64,000 nucleotides of DNA from Halobacteriovorax sp. JY17 (GCF_002753895.1 NZ_NJER01000001.1:1302910-1366909), one strand, 5' to 3'; shown: positions 16,887 through 25,145, numbered from the stretch's first letter. Numbers and translations: made by a program. The notes: generated from the letters alone by a model not told the origin.

Positions 16887-17662
16887 AACTTAAACTGATC
16901 CTTTGCCGAAGGAGTTTTTGCAAATTCATTTTCAAAGAAGCGAATTTCATAATTCCCTCTCTTCTTTTTGAAGTCTTCAATTTTAAAAGTGAATCTTCTC
17001 TCTGGAATATAAGAGCTCACGCCATTTACAACTGAGATAAACTCTTCTTTTCCTCCATCAAGGCGAAAGATTTTAAACGTCCCAAAAGGAAAAATAGATT
17101 CATCTTTTTTCATAATGACATGAAAGAAGCTTCCTTCTTTATTGGAAGAGATTGCGAATTGTTCTAAGCTAATTTTCCCACTGCTATTTCCATGCGAATA
17201 AATAATAGGGACATTAATTGCGACTCTAGCATCTATCTTCATCATAACCAGATTATCTCTTCCGCCACTCTTCTCTTCTTCTTTCTTTATTGGCTCAAAT
17301 CGAATATGAGCGCGGTAATCTCCAGGAGAGAGCTTAGAAGTTTTTCTCACCATAAAGCGAACCACCTGTTCTTCATTTGGTGCGAGAGTAACTCGTCTTG
17401 GAGAGAAGCGAAGAAATTTAATAATAGAATGTGAGCCCACTCCAGGGTCATCAATTCTCTTCATCTGACCATCAAAAGACTGCTTGTAGAAAACAGCGCT
17501 CAACTTATAAGTTGTTTTAAACGTTCCCTTATTTCTAATCGTCACAGTTGAAACTTTTGATCTCGTCGATAATTTAATCTTTGTTGGAAAGACCTGTAGA
17601 TTTGCATAAGTACTTGCCGCAAGTAAAAGGACACTTACAGCAAAGAGTATTCTTAACTTCAT
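16883..17662 (-). CDS. Periplasmic fimbrial chaperone (PapD-like)
   Basis: The 259-residue secreted protein has a signal peptide (cleavage after YA, about residue 20) and then an Ig-like domain. FPTKIKLSTRSKVSTVTIRN is followed by FSPRRVTLAPNEEQVVRF around residues 82-99, the G1-strand-preceding segment typical of PapD-superfamily chaperones. It should bind pilus subunits by donating a strand and deliver them to the usher encoded next. Start at 17662 is chosen because GGAGAA lies six bases upstream; the ATG at 17674 has no such site. A terminator-like hairpin lies between the pilin gene and this one. Confidence 0.85.
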   Translation of the reverse strand: MKLRILFAVSVLLLAASTYANLQVFPTKIKLSTRSKVSTVTIRNKGTFKTTYKLSAVFYKQSFDGQMKRIDDPGVGSHSIIKFLRFSPRRVTLAPNEEQVVRFMVRKTSKLSPGDYRAHIRFEPIKKEEEKSGGRDNLVMMKIDARVAINVPIIYSHGNSSGKISLEQFAISSNKEGSFFHVIMKKDESIFPFGTFKIFRLDGGKEEFISVVNGVSSYIPERRFTFKIEDFKKKRGNYEIRFFENEFAKTPSAKDQFKF

Positions 17663-17730
17663 TAACTTCTCCATTTTTTCAAGTAGTTAAAGACATTATC
17701 TCTAAAAATATTGATGAATGTAAGGTGGAA

Positions 17731-17759
17731 ATAAAAAGCCCCTCCGTGAAGAAGGGGCC
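17731..17759 (-). terminator. Rho-independent terminator between pilin and chaperone genes
   Basis: On the minus strand GCCCCT and AGGGGC arms (17753-17758 and 17738-17743 on the plus strand as AGGGGC and GCCCCT) form a GC-rich hairpin followed by TTTTTATTT. It lies 28 bases after the pilin stop. Partial read-through would give much more pilin than chaperone and usher mRNA. Confidence 0.75.
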
Positions 17760-17786
17760 ATGAAATTATCTAACTATTTGTAATTT

Positions 17787-18281
17787 CTAGTAAACAACGT
17801 CTACAGTAAAGTTAGCTGCGTAACTCCCTGCAGTCTGAGTCCCCGAAAGGGCCGCTCTTGTCGCACCAACTTTCAAAGTTTGCGCACCAGTACCGTCAAG
17901 TAATCCGTTTGCTCCAGCTGCTGGAGTAGAGGCAAAAGAGTTTACTGCAATCTGCTCATCAGCAGTTGCACCACCACCAGTAATCATAGTTACAGTAGCG
18001 TCGGCCGGTAGAGTAATTGTATAGGCAGTACTCGCCTGCCCTGTAACAGCAAACTCTGCTGCAGTTGCATCACCTGGAGCTACAGTAGAAGCAGCATCAC
18101 CCTGAACTGAAGATCCAAAATCTAGATCTGCAACTTGTGAAATATTGATTGCTGCTGTAACGACAGCAAGGGCCTGAGCTGTGTCAGAAGCAGCTTTTGC
18201 TAAATCTACTGACATAAGTCCCGCTGTTGATAATCCTAAAAGACACATTGTTGTTGATACTTTCTTAAAAGTCTTCTTCAT
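17787..18281 (-). CDS. Major DUF4402 fibre subunit (pilin)
   Basis: The 164-residue secreted protein has a signal peptide ending near LAKA and an Ala/Thr-rich mature part. After an N-terminal strand-like extension (TAQALAVVTAAINIS) come VADLDFGSSVQGD, FAVTGQASTAYTITLPAD, the PAAGANGLLD block and a terminal NFTVDVVY. These match DUF4402, a pilin-like beta-sandwich family. The extension should act as the donor strand for the next subunit. It is first in the operon and is followed by a terminator, consistent with high expression. The AGGGGGA ribosome-binding site fits the second of two adjacent ATGs better, so I start at 18281; 18284 is the alternative. Confidence 0.82.
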   Translation of the reverse strand: MKKTFKKVSTTMCLLGLSTAGLMSVDLAKAASDTAQALAVVTAAINISQVADLDFGSSVQGDAASTVAPGDATAAEFAVTGQASTAYTITLPADATVTMITGGGATADEQIAVNSFASTPAAGANGLLDGTGAQTLKVGATRAALSGTQTAGSYAANFTVDVVY

Positions 18282-18300
18282 CATTCCCCCTAATTAGAAT

Positions 18301-18350
18301 GGTTAACTTTCTTAATATTGATAATTATTTATCGGTTAAGAAAATTAACC
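18301..18350 (-). promoter_or_regulatory. Long hairpin in the pilin mRNA leader
   Basis: The arms 18301-18315 (GGTTAACTTTCTTAA) and 18336-18350 (TTAAGAAAATTAACC) pair at 14 of 15 positions. Inside, GATAA/TTATC forms a further stem. The structure ends about 10 bases before the ribosome-binding site of the pilin gene. It could stabilise the transcript or control translation; alternatively the arms are operator half-sites. Confidence 0.55.
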
Positions 18351-18454
18351 CTTAAGTAAAACTAAATAGATAGGAACATATTTTTAAAGATTTCTTTACT
18401 TAACAGAGTCTTAGAAGACAAACCTTAATGAAGAAATTGGCCAAGAGTAACACT

Positions 18455-18910
18455 TTAGACCGAGCTTTTAATAGGATTCTTTGAGCAGACATAGAGAGTC
18501 AATTGTTTCATCGTAGTCTTATTATATGGCTTATTGATATAGAGAATTTTATCTGTGGGGCCAAAGATTTCTAAATAATCTTCCCAGGAATATTGCTGGA
18601 AAGCTGTACAGACAATAAACTCAGTTTGTGGATACTCTTCTCGAATATGCTTAATGGTTTGAATTCCATCAATGCCAGGAGGCATGCGAATATCCATAAT
18701 CACTAACGAATACGGATCTTTATTGCGGTAAGCTTCTCTTACTTTTAAAACTCCTACCTCACCTTGGAAACAATGCTCTAGTGAGAATTGCATTCCAAAA
18801 TTCTTAGCATTCATTTTTTCAATAATTTTCTTATACAGCTCATGCATCTCTTCCGAGTCATCAACCATTAATATTTTGTGCTCCATTATTTCATTGTCTC
18901 TCATAAACAA
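18455..18910 (-). CDS. Response regulator receiver-domain protein
   Basis: The 151-residue protein is a receiver domain with MVDDSEE, the phosphoacceptor Asp73 in VIMDIRMPPG, and the conserved Lys in YINKPY. The usual switch Ser/Thr is in VCTAF. No output domain follows. It resembles the receivers found at the N terminus of cyclic-di-GMP or histidine-kinase proteins but is free-standing. The start is a TTG with AAGGA seven bases upstream; downstream ATGs at 18904 and 18886 are alternatives. It lies just upstream of the pilin operon on the same strand, with about 170 bases between, so a role in pilin control is possible but unproven. Confidence 0.8.
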   Translation of the reverse strand: MFMRDNEIMEHKILMVDDSEEMHELYKKIIEKMNAKNFGMQFSLEHCFQGEVGVLKVREAYRNKDPYSLVIMDIRMPPGIDGIQTIKHIREEYPQTEFIVCTAFQQYSWEDYLEIFGPTDKILYINKPYNKTTMKQLTLYVCSKNPIKSSV

Positions 18911-18963
18911 GTATAATTCCTTTAAATAAAGTATAAAAATCCTTAAACACTAGGAAAACCAGT

Positions 18964-19815
18964 ATGATAAGACTTGCAATTCTTACCTGTAGAGAAATTA
19001 ACTCCGAGGCCTGTAACGACGATAATCTCATAGTTGCCTTTTTAAAGAGGCAAGGTATTACAGCAATTTTTGAAATATGGGATGATCCAAATGTTGAATG
19101 GGAGGACTATGATTGTGCTCTCGTTAGATCCACATGGGACTACACTGAGAAAATTGAAAAATTCATTTCCTTTCTAAATACTCTCCCAAGTCACACGAAA
19201 TTATTTAATTCAAAGAAAGTTATTCTAAATAACTATAATAAGTCCTACCTATTTGAGCTAGAGGAAAAAGGATTTGAAATTGTTCCCTCCATAAAGAGAA
19301 CTGAAACAATTAATAGTATCAAAGAAGCTTTTAACCTATTTGAGTGCGAAAAATTAATTACGAAACCTTTAGTTGGAGCAGGAGCTTCTGGAATTCAAAT
19401 TATTGAAAGAAATTCTGAGTTCAGAAAGGAATCAAAAGAAGAAGTAATCATTCAGCCTTTTCAAGATAGTATTTCTACAGATGGTGAAATCTCTCTCATA
19501 TTTTTTAATAGTCAATTCTCCCACGCAATTTTAAAAATTCCAAAGAAGAATGATTATAGATCACAAGAAGAATTTGGAAGCTCTATTACTTCTTTTACTC
19601 CTGATACAAGTACAATTAATTATGCCAAGAGTGCCCTCTCTTCAATTTCAACTGATACTCTCTTTGCAAGAGTTGATCTTCTAAAGAACCAAGAAGAACA
19701 ATGGAGATATATTGGAGAAGTTGAATTAATTGAACCAGCTCTCTATCTAAGTTTTGATGAAGACTCTGCCGAAAGATTTGCAGGAGCAATAGTCGATAGA
19801 ATTAAAGGCGAATAG
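18964..19815 (+). CDS. ATP-grasp ligase, DcsG-like
   Basis: The 283-residue protein follows the ATP-grasp pattern of the DcsG / prokaryotic glutathione-synthetase-like group. Landmarks are ALVRSTWDYT near residue 52, the LITKPLVGAGASG loop near residue 137, a DGEISLIFFN segment, SHAILKIPK, and ARVDLL followed by GEVELIEPALY. DcsG itself closes O-ureido-D-serine to D-cycloserine. Here the substrate is unknown and no cycloserine genes are present. A ribosome-binding AGGAAA precedes the ATG. Its end overlaps the convergent NlpC/P60-like gene by 14 bases. Confidence 0.75.
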   Translation: MIRLAILTCREINSEACNDDNLIVAFLKRQGITAIFEIWDDPNVEWEDYDCALVRSTWDYTEKIEKFISFLNTLPSHTKLFNSKKVILNNYNKSYLFELEEKGFEIVPSIKRTETINSIKEAFNLFECEKLITKPLVGAGASGIQIIERNSEFRKESKEEVIIQPFQDSISTDGEISLIFFNSQFSHAILKIPKKNDYRSQEEFGSSITSFTPDTSTINYAKSALSSISTDTLFARVDLLKNQEEQWRYIGEVELIEPALYLSFDEDSAERFAGAIVDRIKGE

Positions 19816-20350
19816 CGATAATTGGAGTTCTCTTTATCTTTTGAATTTGATCGCTCCAGCGAACTCCAATTATCTTTCCTATCGCATCAGTTTGTAGGTA
19901 GAGATCTCCCTCTCCAACACCGTCCTCCTCTCTAGAGTCGTTAGAATGAGGAGTCTTCGTTGCATCAAAGACTCTTACTTTATATAAGTGATCCTCTTCT
20001 CTTGCAGGAAATGAAATAACAAGTGCCATATGACCGCTATCCCCACTCTTTGGTATATGATCTTTCTTCCAACAGAGAATATCTCCAAGCTTAAGCTTAG
20101 AAATCTCATCGACAAAGAGATTGTGCTCTCTCGCATAAGAAAAGTAATCACTACTCTTTAAAGTTTCATCTCCCCGACTTATCCTTTCAAAAAGCTCAGC
20201 GTTTTCAATCTTTAAAATTGATGTAAATAAAGAAGAGCAATCACAGAAGTAATTCCCCTTGTAGTTTTCAAACGTACGACCTCTAAGAAAGCCTGTACTC
20301 TTCAAGCTCTCTTGTATCTTTTGAATACTCTTTAGAAAGACTTCATTCAT
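19802..20350 (-). CDS. NlpC/P60-like cysteine hydrolase (predicted)
   Basis: The 182-residue protein has a CDCSSL motif near residue 36, resembling the DCSG nucleophile site of NlpC/P60 and related papain-fold amidases. SGHMALVI near residue 105 would supply the catalytic His, and LKLGDILCWK resembles the LxxGDLxxF turn of the family. No signal peptide is visible, so it may act in the cytoplasm or use another export route. The start shares one base with the nitroreductase stop, so the two are co-transcribed. The family call rests on short motifs and is tentative. Confidence 0.6.
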   Translation of the reverse strand: MNEVFLKSIQKIQESLKSTGFLRGRTFENYKGNYFCDCSSLFTSILKIENAELFERISRGDETLKSSDYFSYAREHNLFVDEISKLKLGDILCWKKDHIPKSGDSGHMALVISFPAREEDHLYKVRVFDATKTPHSNDSREEDGVGEGDLYLQTDAIGKIIGVRWSDQIQKIKRTPIIAIRL

Positions 20351-21120
20351 TATTCGAGAATTTTTACAAAATGACTTCTATCAAAGCGAATCTGCTCACC
20401 ATAAACTCCCTTATCATCTCTCTTTCCAATACTAATCACCATAACAAAGTGGGCGCCACTTCCAAGGTGAAGAATATTCTTAATTCTCTTAGAGTCTGCT
20501 CCTTCCATTGGACAAGAGTCATATCCAAGAGCTCTAGCTGCGAGCATAATATTTTCGCACCCAAGGGCGGTGGACTTAGTTGCCCAAGTTATCATCTGAG
20601 ATTTAGAAACAGGCTCTCTTGGAGTCACTTTCTTAAAACCTGTGATAAAAATTGCAAGCCTCTTAATAAGCCCAAAAACTCCAAGAGGTCCTTGAGAGTA
20701 GGCCAATGGAACCAACTTCTCATAATATGACTTAGCGGCTGCAGGAACTCCCTCTTTCTTATTTAAGAACTCAAGCATTGTCTTTGCGTTCTCTCTCCAC
20801 GTATCAGTTCTCGCTATACAAACAATTAACTCAGGAGCAGTAGCTGCTGCCGGTTGAGAAAGACAGGCTTTTACCAGCTCTGCCTTCTTCGTCGCATTCT
20901 TCACCCAATAAAACTCCCATGGCTGAAGATTAGAAGAATTAGGTGCCAAGACAGCAGCATCTAAGATCTTCTGCATATCTTCCTCTTTTACAGGCTCGTC
21001 CTTATAGACCCTTACACTTCTTCTGCTTTTTAGAACCTTAAAGAATTCTTCGCTATTAATGCTCTCTAATTCTTCCCTGTAACCAGTATCGGCCACCTCT
21101 GAAAATATGTCATTGCTCAT
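20350..21120 (-). CDS. Nitroreductase-family FMN oxidoreductase
   Basis: The 256-residue protein shows the nitroreductase fold. SRRSVRVYKDEPV near residue 32 and the following LAPNSSNLQPWEFYWV bind FMN. GCENIMLAARALGYDSCPM near residue 190 is the second half of the usual active-site region. Such enzymes reduce nitro compounds, quinones or flavins with NAD(P)H; the physiological substrate is not known. An insertion of about 60 residues (including SQGPLGVFGLIKRLAIF) contains a hydrophobic stretch that may touch the membrane. It heads a two-gene operon with the NlpC/P60-like gene. Confidence 0.88.
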   Translation of the reverse strand: MSNDIFSEVADTGYREELESINSEEFFKVLKSRRSVRVYKDEPVKEEDMQKILDAAVLAPNSSNLQPWEFYWVKNATKKAELVKACLSQPAAATAPELIVCIARTDTWRENAKTMLEFLNKKEGVPAAAKSYYEKLVPLAYSQGPLGVFGLIKRLAIFITGFKKVTPREPVSKSQMITWATKSTALGCENIMLAARALGYDSCPMEGADSKRIKNILHLGSGAHFVMVISIGKRDDKGVYGEQIRFDRSHFVKILE

Positions 21121-21165
21121 GATTTTTCCTTTTCTTTAAACTTCATTATTTATAGAGTGCTATCT

Positions 21166-21522
21166 ATGAAATATTTAACTATTTGTCTTATTGTATTTTC
21201 AATAAATTCTAGCCTTTCGGCCAGAGAGAAATTTCTATGTTCGACTCTGACTCTCCATAAATATAAATCAATAATCCCTAAAACGGAATTTGATAAAGTT
21301 AAACATTGCTCCTATTCATGTATTCTAAGTAGAAAGTGTGGTGTTGTAGAGAGTTTCTCTGTCGGTGTAGCCAAAGAAATTGCAGATCTCTTAGGCTTTG
21401 GGACACCTGATTGGGAGGACCTTGCTGCAAATAGAAAAGGAATAAAACTGGGTCGAAAAATAAAAAGTATTCAACAATGTCTTCCAACGTGCAGAGGTTA
21501 CTACGAGCGCGGAAATATATGA
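21166..21522 (+). CDS. Small secreted cysteine-containing protein of unknown function
   Basis: The 118-residue product has a signal peptide (cleavage near LSA, about residue 19). The mature part has cysteines in FLCS, HCSYSC, RKCG and QQCLPTC. The pattern KVKHCSYSC, then GVAKEIADL, then GTPDWEDLAANRKGI is regular and looks like a real family, but I do not recognise a function. Three pairs of cysteines would suit a disulphide-bonded periplasmic protein. The ATG at 21166 is preferred over the GTG at 21157. The stop overlaps the start of the MFS gene (ATGA), so the two are translationally coupled. Confidence 0.6.
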   Translation: MKYLTICLIVFSINSSLSAREKFLCSTLTLHKYKSIIPKTEFDKVKHCSYSCILSRKCGVVESFSVGVAKEIADLLGFGTPDWEDLAANRKGIKLGRKIKSIQQCLPTCRGYYERGNI

Positions 21523-22658
21523 ATTGGAGATTTATAGCTCTAGGCTACCTTAGTCTCTTTGCCTTATCACTCTTAGATAATGGAAGATCACCTACATATA
21601 ATGCGATTTTAGAAGACCTCAGCATTGGACCAGCTAAAGGCTCCTATATCTTTTCAGTAGCAAGCTTCATAAGCCTCTTAGTGAATCTCACTGCTGTAAA
21701 ATGGCTCCCCAAACTAGGTCCTGTAGTTTCAACAAGAATCTCCCTGTCGCTCATGGCACTAAGTGGCTTCTTCATGTACATAACAGGAGTTCAAACTAGC
21801 TACACACTTTTAATTGTAAGTTCAGTCCTTCTAGGTCTTGGCCTCGCAATTTGTACAATTACAATGAATGTCCTAGTGATTAAAGGCTCGACGAGCTCCT
21901 CTAGGAAGAGACTCTTCTCAGGCCTCCATGCAATCTACGGCCTATCGTCCTTACTTGCTCCATTTATCTTGGCATTTCTTATTAAGCATGGAGGAGACTG
22001 GAAGACCTACTTCGTAGTAAGTGGAATTATTGCTTTCTCTGTCATACTTATTACCGCTAAGACAGAAACTCTTCCTACAGAACCTCAAGAAAAGCAAAGA
22101 GAGAATCAAAATGTTCCAGTAAGATTTAGAATACTCTTTGGACTTCTCCTAGGCGCCTACGTCGCGAGTGAAATTGTTATCTCAACTAGGCTTCCATACT
22201 ACTTAAGAACCGTTCTAAAGTTTGATGAGATCACTGCTGGATACTATTTGAGCTTCTTCTTTTTAAGTCTATGCGCCGGAAGACTACTCTTTTCATTAAA
22301 GTCATTTAATTTTAAGAGCGAACACTTAATGATCTTCTCTCATATTACAACACTTGTCTGTTTCTTTAGCGGTCTCTATATCCACCCTCTCTTTCTCGCT
22401 CTCTGTGGCTTTACCATGTCCTACGCTTTTCCAATGGGAATGGACTTTCTAGTAGAGACCTTTAAAGAGAAGAGTGATTATATGATTACTTCTGTCATGA
22501 CTTGGATTGGGGTGATGCTCGCTTCCATGCACTTTGTCTTTGGCCTTATAAATGAGAACTATGGTGCTAATATCGCTCTTCTGCTAAGTCCTCTTCTAAG
22601 CCTTCTTGCACTAGGTGCCTTAATTATTTTTCTAAAGAGCGATAAGAGTTCAATATGA
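21519..22658 (+). CDS. MFS-family membrane transporter
   Basis: The 379-residue protein is almost wholly hydrophobic, with about 12 predicted membrane helices and a polar loop near residues 185-200 (KTETLPTEPQEKQ) separating two six-helix halves. This is the major facilitator layout. A glycine-rich helix (SVLLGLGLAICTITMNVLVI) and FSGLHAIYGLSSLLAPF resemble sugar or FucP-type facilitators, but no substrate can be assigned. The start at 21519 overlaps the previous stop; the open frame extends to 21477 with a non-hydrophobic extension that I reject. It is coupled by ATGA overlap to the phosphoesterase gene. Confidence 0.8.
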   Translation: MNWRFIALGYLSLFALSLLDNGRSPTYNAILEDLSIGPAKGSYIFSVASFISLLVNLTAVKWLPKLGPVVSTRISLSLMALSGFFMYITGVQTSYTLLIVSSVLLGLGLAICTITMNVLVIKGSTSSSRKRLFSGLHAIYGLSSLLAPFILAFLIKHGGDWKTYFVVSGIIAFSVILITAKTETLPTEPQEKQRENQNVPVRFRILFGLLLGAYVASEIVISTRLPYYLRTVLKFDEITAGYYLSFFFLSLCAGRLLFSLKSFNFKSEHLMIFSHITTLVCFFSGLYIHPLFLALCGFTMSYAFPMGMDFLVETFKEKSDYMITSVMTWIGVMLASMHFVFGLINENYGANIALLLSPLLSLLALGALIIFLKSDKSSI

Positions 22659-23314
22659 GAATTGTTGCGATTTCTGATACACACCAAGCTTATCTACAAA
22701 ACCTTCCAGAGGGAGATCTTCTTATTCACTCAGGGGACTTCTCTCTACTTCCAAAGAATGTAAGTTCAAATAGAGAACTTATGTTGAGTGAACTCACAGA
22801 TTTACGAGATTGGTTTCTTTCTTTAAAAGATAAGTATCAACACATAATTCTAGTACCTGGTAATCATGATTGGATTTTTGAAGTTGATTATGAATTTGCT
22901 TCTCATTTCTTAGAGGGAGTGATTGTTTTAAATGACCGTCAAATTGAAATTGATGGAATTAAAATCTGGGGAAGCCCAATTAATTTAGAGTATAGAGATT
23001 GGGCCTTTAATAGGGCCGCTGGCGAAGAAATTCTAAAGCACTGGAGAGCAATCCCTAAGGACACAGATATTCTCATCACGCATGGTCCTCCTCTTGGAAT
23101 TTTAGATCGCGCTTTCCCTGAAAAGAATAGTCCAGAACTTGGTGATATTGATCTTCTAAATACCGTTAATAAATTGGATCTTAAGGCCCATATCTTCGGA
23201 CATATTCACGGCTCTCATGGGACTTTAAAGAGAAATGGTACTTTATTTGTGAATGCAAGTATTATGGATGAATCCTATAAACCTACTTTTGAACCAATAA
23301 TATTTGAAATTTAA
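22655..23314 (+). CDS. Calcineurin-like metallophosphoesterase
   Basis: The 219-residue protein has the metal-binding motifs of the family in order: ISDTHQ (residues 5-10), HSGDFS, VPGNHDW near residue 68, ITHGPPLG near residue 142, and FGHIHGSHG near residue 175. It resembles the MPPED1/2-like small phosphodiesterases. It should cleave a phosphoester or cyclic nucleotide in the cytoplasm; the substrate is unknown. It is the third gene of a coupled set (secreted Cys protein, MFS, phosphoesterase) and is convergent with the L,D-transpeptidase gene. Confidence 0.85.
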   Translation: MRIVAISDTHQAYLQNLPEGDLLIHSGDFSLLPKNVSSNRELMLSELTDLRDWFLSLKDKYQHIILVPGNHDWIFEVDYEFASHFLEGVIVLNDRQIEIDGIKIWGSPINLEYRDWAFNRAAGEEILKHWRAIPKDTDILITHGPPLGILDRAFPEKNSPELGDIDLLNTVNKLDLKAHIFGHIHGSHGTLKRNGTLFVNASIMDESYKPTFEPIIFEI

Positions 23315-23324
23315 ACGTAGAAAA

Positions 23325-23352
23325 CCAGCGAAAGAATTTCTTCCTCCGCTGG
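23325..23352 (-). terminator. Terminator-like hairpin between convergent genes
   Basis: CCAGCG (23325-23330) and CGCTGG (23347-23352) form a stem with further AAGAA/TTCTT pairing inside. On the minus strand TTTTC follows, which fits termination of the L,D-transpeptidase transcript. On the plus strand the tail CCTCTT is less typical. Confidence 0.55.
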
Positions 23353-23366
23353 CCTCTTAAGACTTT

Positions 23367-25145
23367 TTAGAATTTATAAGTAAACTCAATATTACGACCC
23401 TGTTTCTTAGTAATCGTAACTTCCTTTGAACCAACACTTACGCTGACAGGAGCACTTACTCCTCTCTTAAAAAATCTTTTCACAAACTCTTCGACTTTAG
23501 AATTCGTTGAGTTTAGAGTTTCATTCGAAACAACTAAGTCCCATTCGTCATCTTCAACTGGAGTCATAATAAAGTTTGCAAATACCCCAACATCTAACTG
23601 TAGTCTAATTAGCGGACTACTATCTCTCTCTGCTTTACTACCTGTTACAAATAAGTTTTCAATCTCAGTACTGAAGTCATTATCTTCACCACTTAGATCT
23701 GCTTTTCCTCTTGTCTCAACTTTTACAGTTTCGTGATACTCAACACCTGAGTTATCATTTTCATCTTGATCTTTATCCGCAATATAAACTGCCATTGTTT
23801 TATCAATCGAACGATCCATAATCATGTAAGACGGAGCGATTTCATTATTAAATCCACCTTTTCCGATTTTCTCATGCTTTGGATGTGCATAATCTTCAAG
23901 TAATCCAGCATCTACATAGAAGACACCTTTCATTTTATCTTCTTCGATTCTGTAAACATTACCAGTAGTCTTTGTCTTTGCTTCGTACGAACCAAGATCC
24001 TCACCTTCTGTGAAGTTAAACATTGTTGGATACGCATCCATAACAAATGTTCCTTCTTCTAATCTTCTACTCATTGGAATATTTCTACTTTCAACTTCAT
24101 CTTTATTAGCAGAGAAGTTCTTAGTAGAGTAAGCATTATTCTTTGTTAGAACATAGTTCCAAGGTTTTGTCTTAACTCTATAATTTGATCTATGACCATC
24201 AAGTAGTGCTTCCTTCGCATAAACTTTTATAATAGGCGTTCCTACAGGAAGTATGTCTCTTAAGTAAGCAATCGCTTCGTTATTCATTCTAGAACAACCA
24301 GAACTTCTTGGGTTCGCCACTAAATTCGTAAAGTATTCTTTAGTTGCTTTAATCAAACTATCTTTGTCAGATCCCCAACCAACAGTTCCGTGTGTCCACT
24401 GAGAATGGTGATTTGGTCCAACCCAAGCTGTGTACCAACCAAAAGCTCCACGCATATCACCTTTCTTCTTTCCATTTTCTTCTGGCATATACTTGCTCTT
24501 AAACCACTTTAGAAATGACGACCCTGCCTCTGGTGGCATAGGATAATCTTCTTGGTACCAAGAAGGATAGTGTGCGGCATGATCTTGATAGAACTTCCAC
24601 CAATCAGTAATTCTATAAGACCCAACATAACTTCTCGTCTCTTTAGTATCTTCACCAATGGCCATTTCAGATTCCATAACCATTTTATTTAGACATACAT
24701 TCTTAGCGTCACATGATTTCTCATAAACTCTAAGTCTCTCTGTCGCAAGGTTTTGAATAACAAAGTACTTTCCATCGAAGTCCTTATAATCCTCAATTTT
24801 TTCAAGAAGGTATTTAAAAGAAACAAAGTACTTATTTGAAGTCGCAATATTTTGATAACTCATTCTTCTAAATGTAATTTCAACGTAGTCATCAGCTCCT
24901 GTAGCAACCACTGTCACTTTATCATGACGAGAAAGAGTACCAAGCCTCTTCCCATTTTCATCTCTAACAGTTAACGCCGTAGTCGTATAATAATTCTTAC
25001 CTACTTCAATCTCACTAATTGAAGTCATGGCACCCATCATTTTCTCATAGGCAACATTTCCTGTATTAGGATACTTTTCATTTCTTCCACCACAACTTGT
25101 AACTAGCGCACCAGTCATGGCCAAAATTAAAAGGGACTTACTCAT
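23367..25145 (-). CDS. L,D-transpeptidase (YkuD) lipoprotein
   Basis: The 592-residue protein has a lipobox (LVTSC, Cys18). An SH3-like region near residues 55-115 (TALTVRDENGKRLG) is followed by the YkuD catalytic domain: His252 in HGTVGWG and Cys284 in SSGCSR. L,D-transpeptidases make 3-3 crosslinks or attach proteins and D-amino acids to peptidoglycan meso-DAP. The 270-residue C-terminal part is acidic and beta-rich and has no domain I know. Predatory bacteria use such enzymes to remodel prey or self wall; that role is inference. A perfect AGGAGA precedes the start. Confidence 0.87.
   Translation of the reverse strand: MSKSLLILAMTGALVTSCGGRNEKYPNTGNVAYEKMMGAMTSISEIEVGKNYYTTTALTVRDENGKRLGTLSRHDKVTVVATGADDYVEITFRRMSYQNIATSNKYFVSFKYLLEKIEDYKDFDGKYFVIQNLATERLRVYEKSCDAKNVCLNKMVMESEMAIGEDTKETRSYVGSYRITDWWKFYQDHAAHYPSWYQEDYPMPPEAGSSFLKWFKSKYMPEENGKKKGDMRGAFGWYTAWVGPNHHSQWTHGTVGWGSDKDSLIKATKEYFTNLVANPRSSGCSRMNNEAIAYLRDILPVGTPIIKVYAKEALLDGHRSNYRVKTKPWNYVLTKNNAYSTKNFSANKDEVESRNIPMSRRLEEGTFVMDAYPTMFNFTEGEDLGSYEAKTKTTGNVYRIEEDKMKGVFYVDAGLLEDYAHPKHEKIGKGGFNNEIAPSYMIMDRSIDKTMAVYIADKDQDENDNSGVEYHETVKVETRGKADLSGEDNDFSTEIENLFVTGSKAERDSSPLIRLQLDVGVFANFIMTPVEDDEWDLVVSNETLNSTNSKVEEFVKRFFKRGVSAPVSVSVGSKEVTITKKQGRNIEFTYKF

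Noticed and set aside
19802-19815. Overlap of two genes as evidence of a frameshift
   Set aside because: The genes are convergent, both ends are in good frames, and short convergent overlaps occur repeatedly in this window.
20371-20730. 119-codon frame antisense to the nitroreductase gene
   Set aside because: The nitroreductase has well-conserved motifs across the same bases, and the antisense frame shows no motif or start signal.
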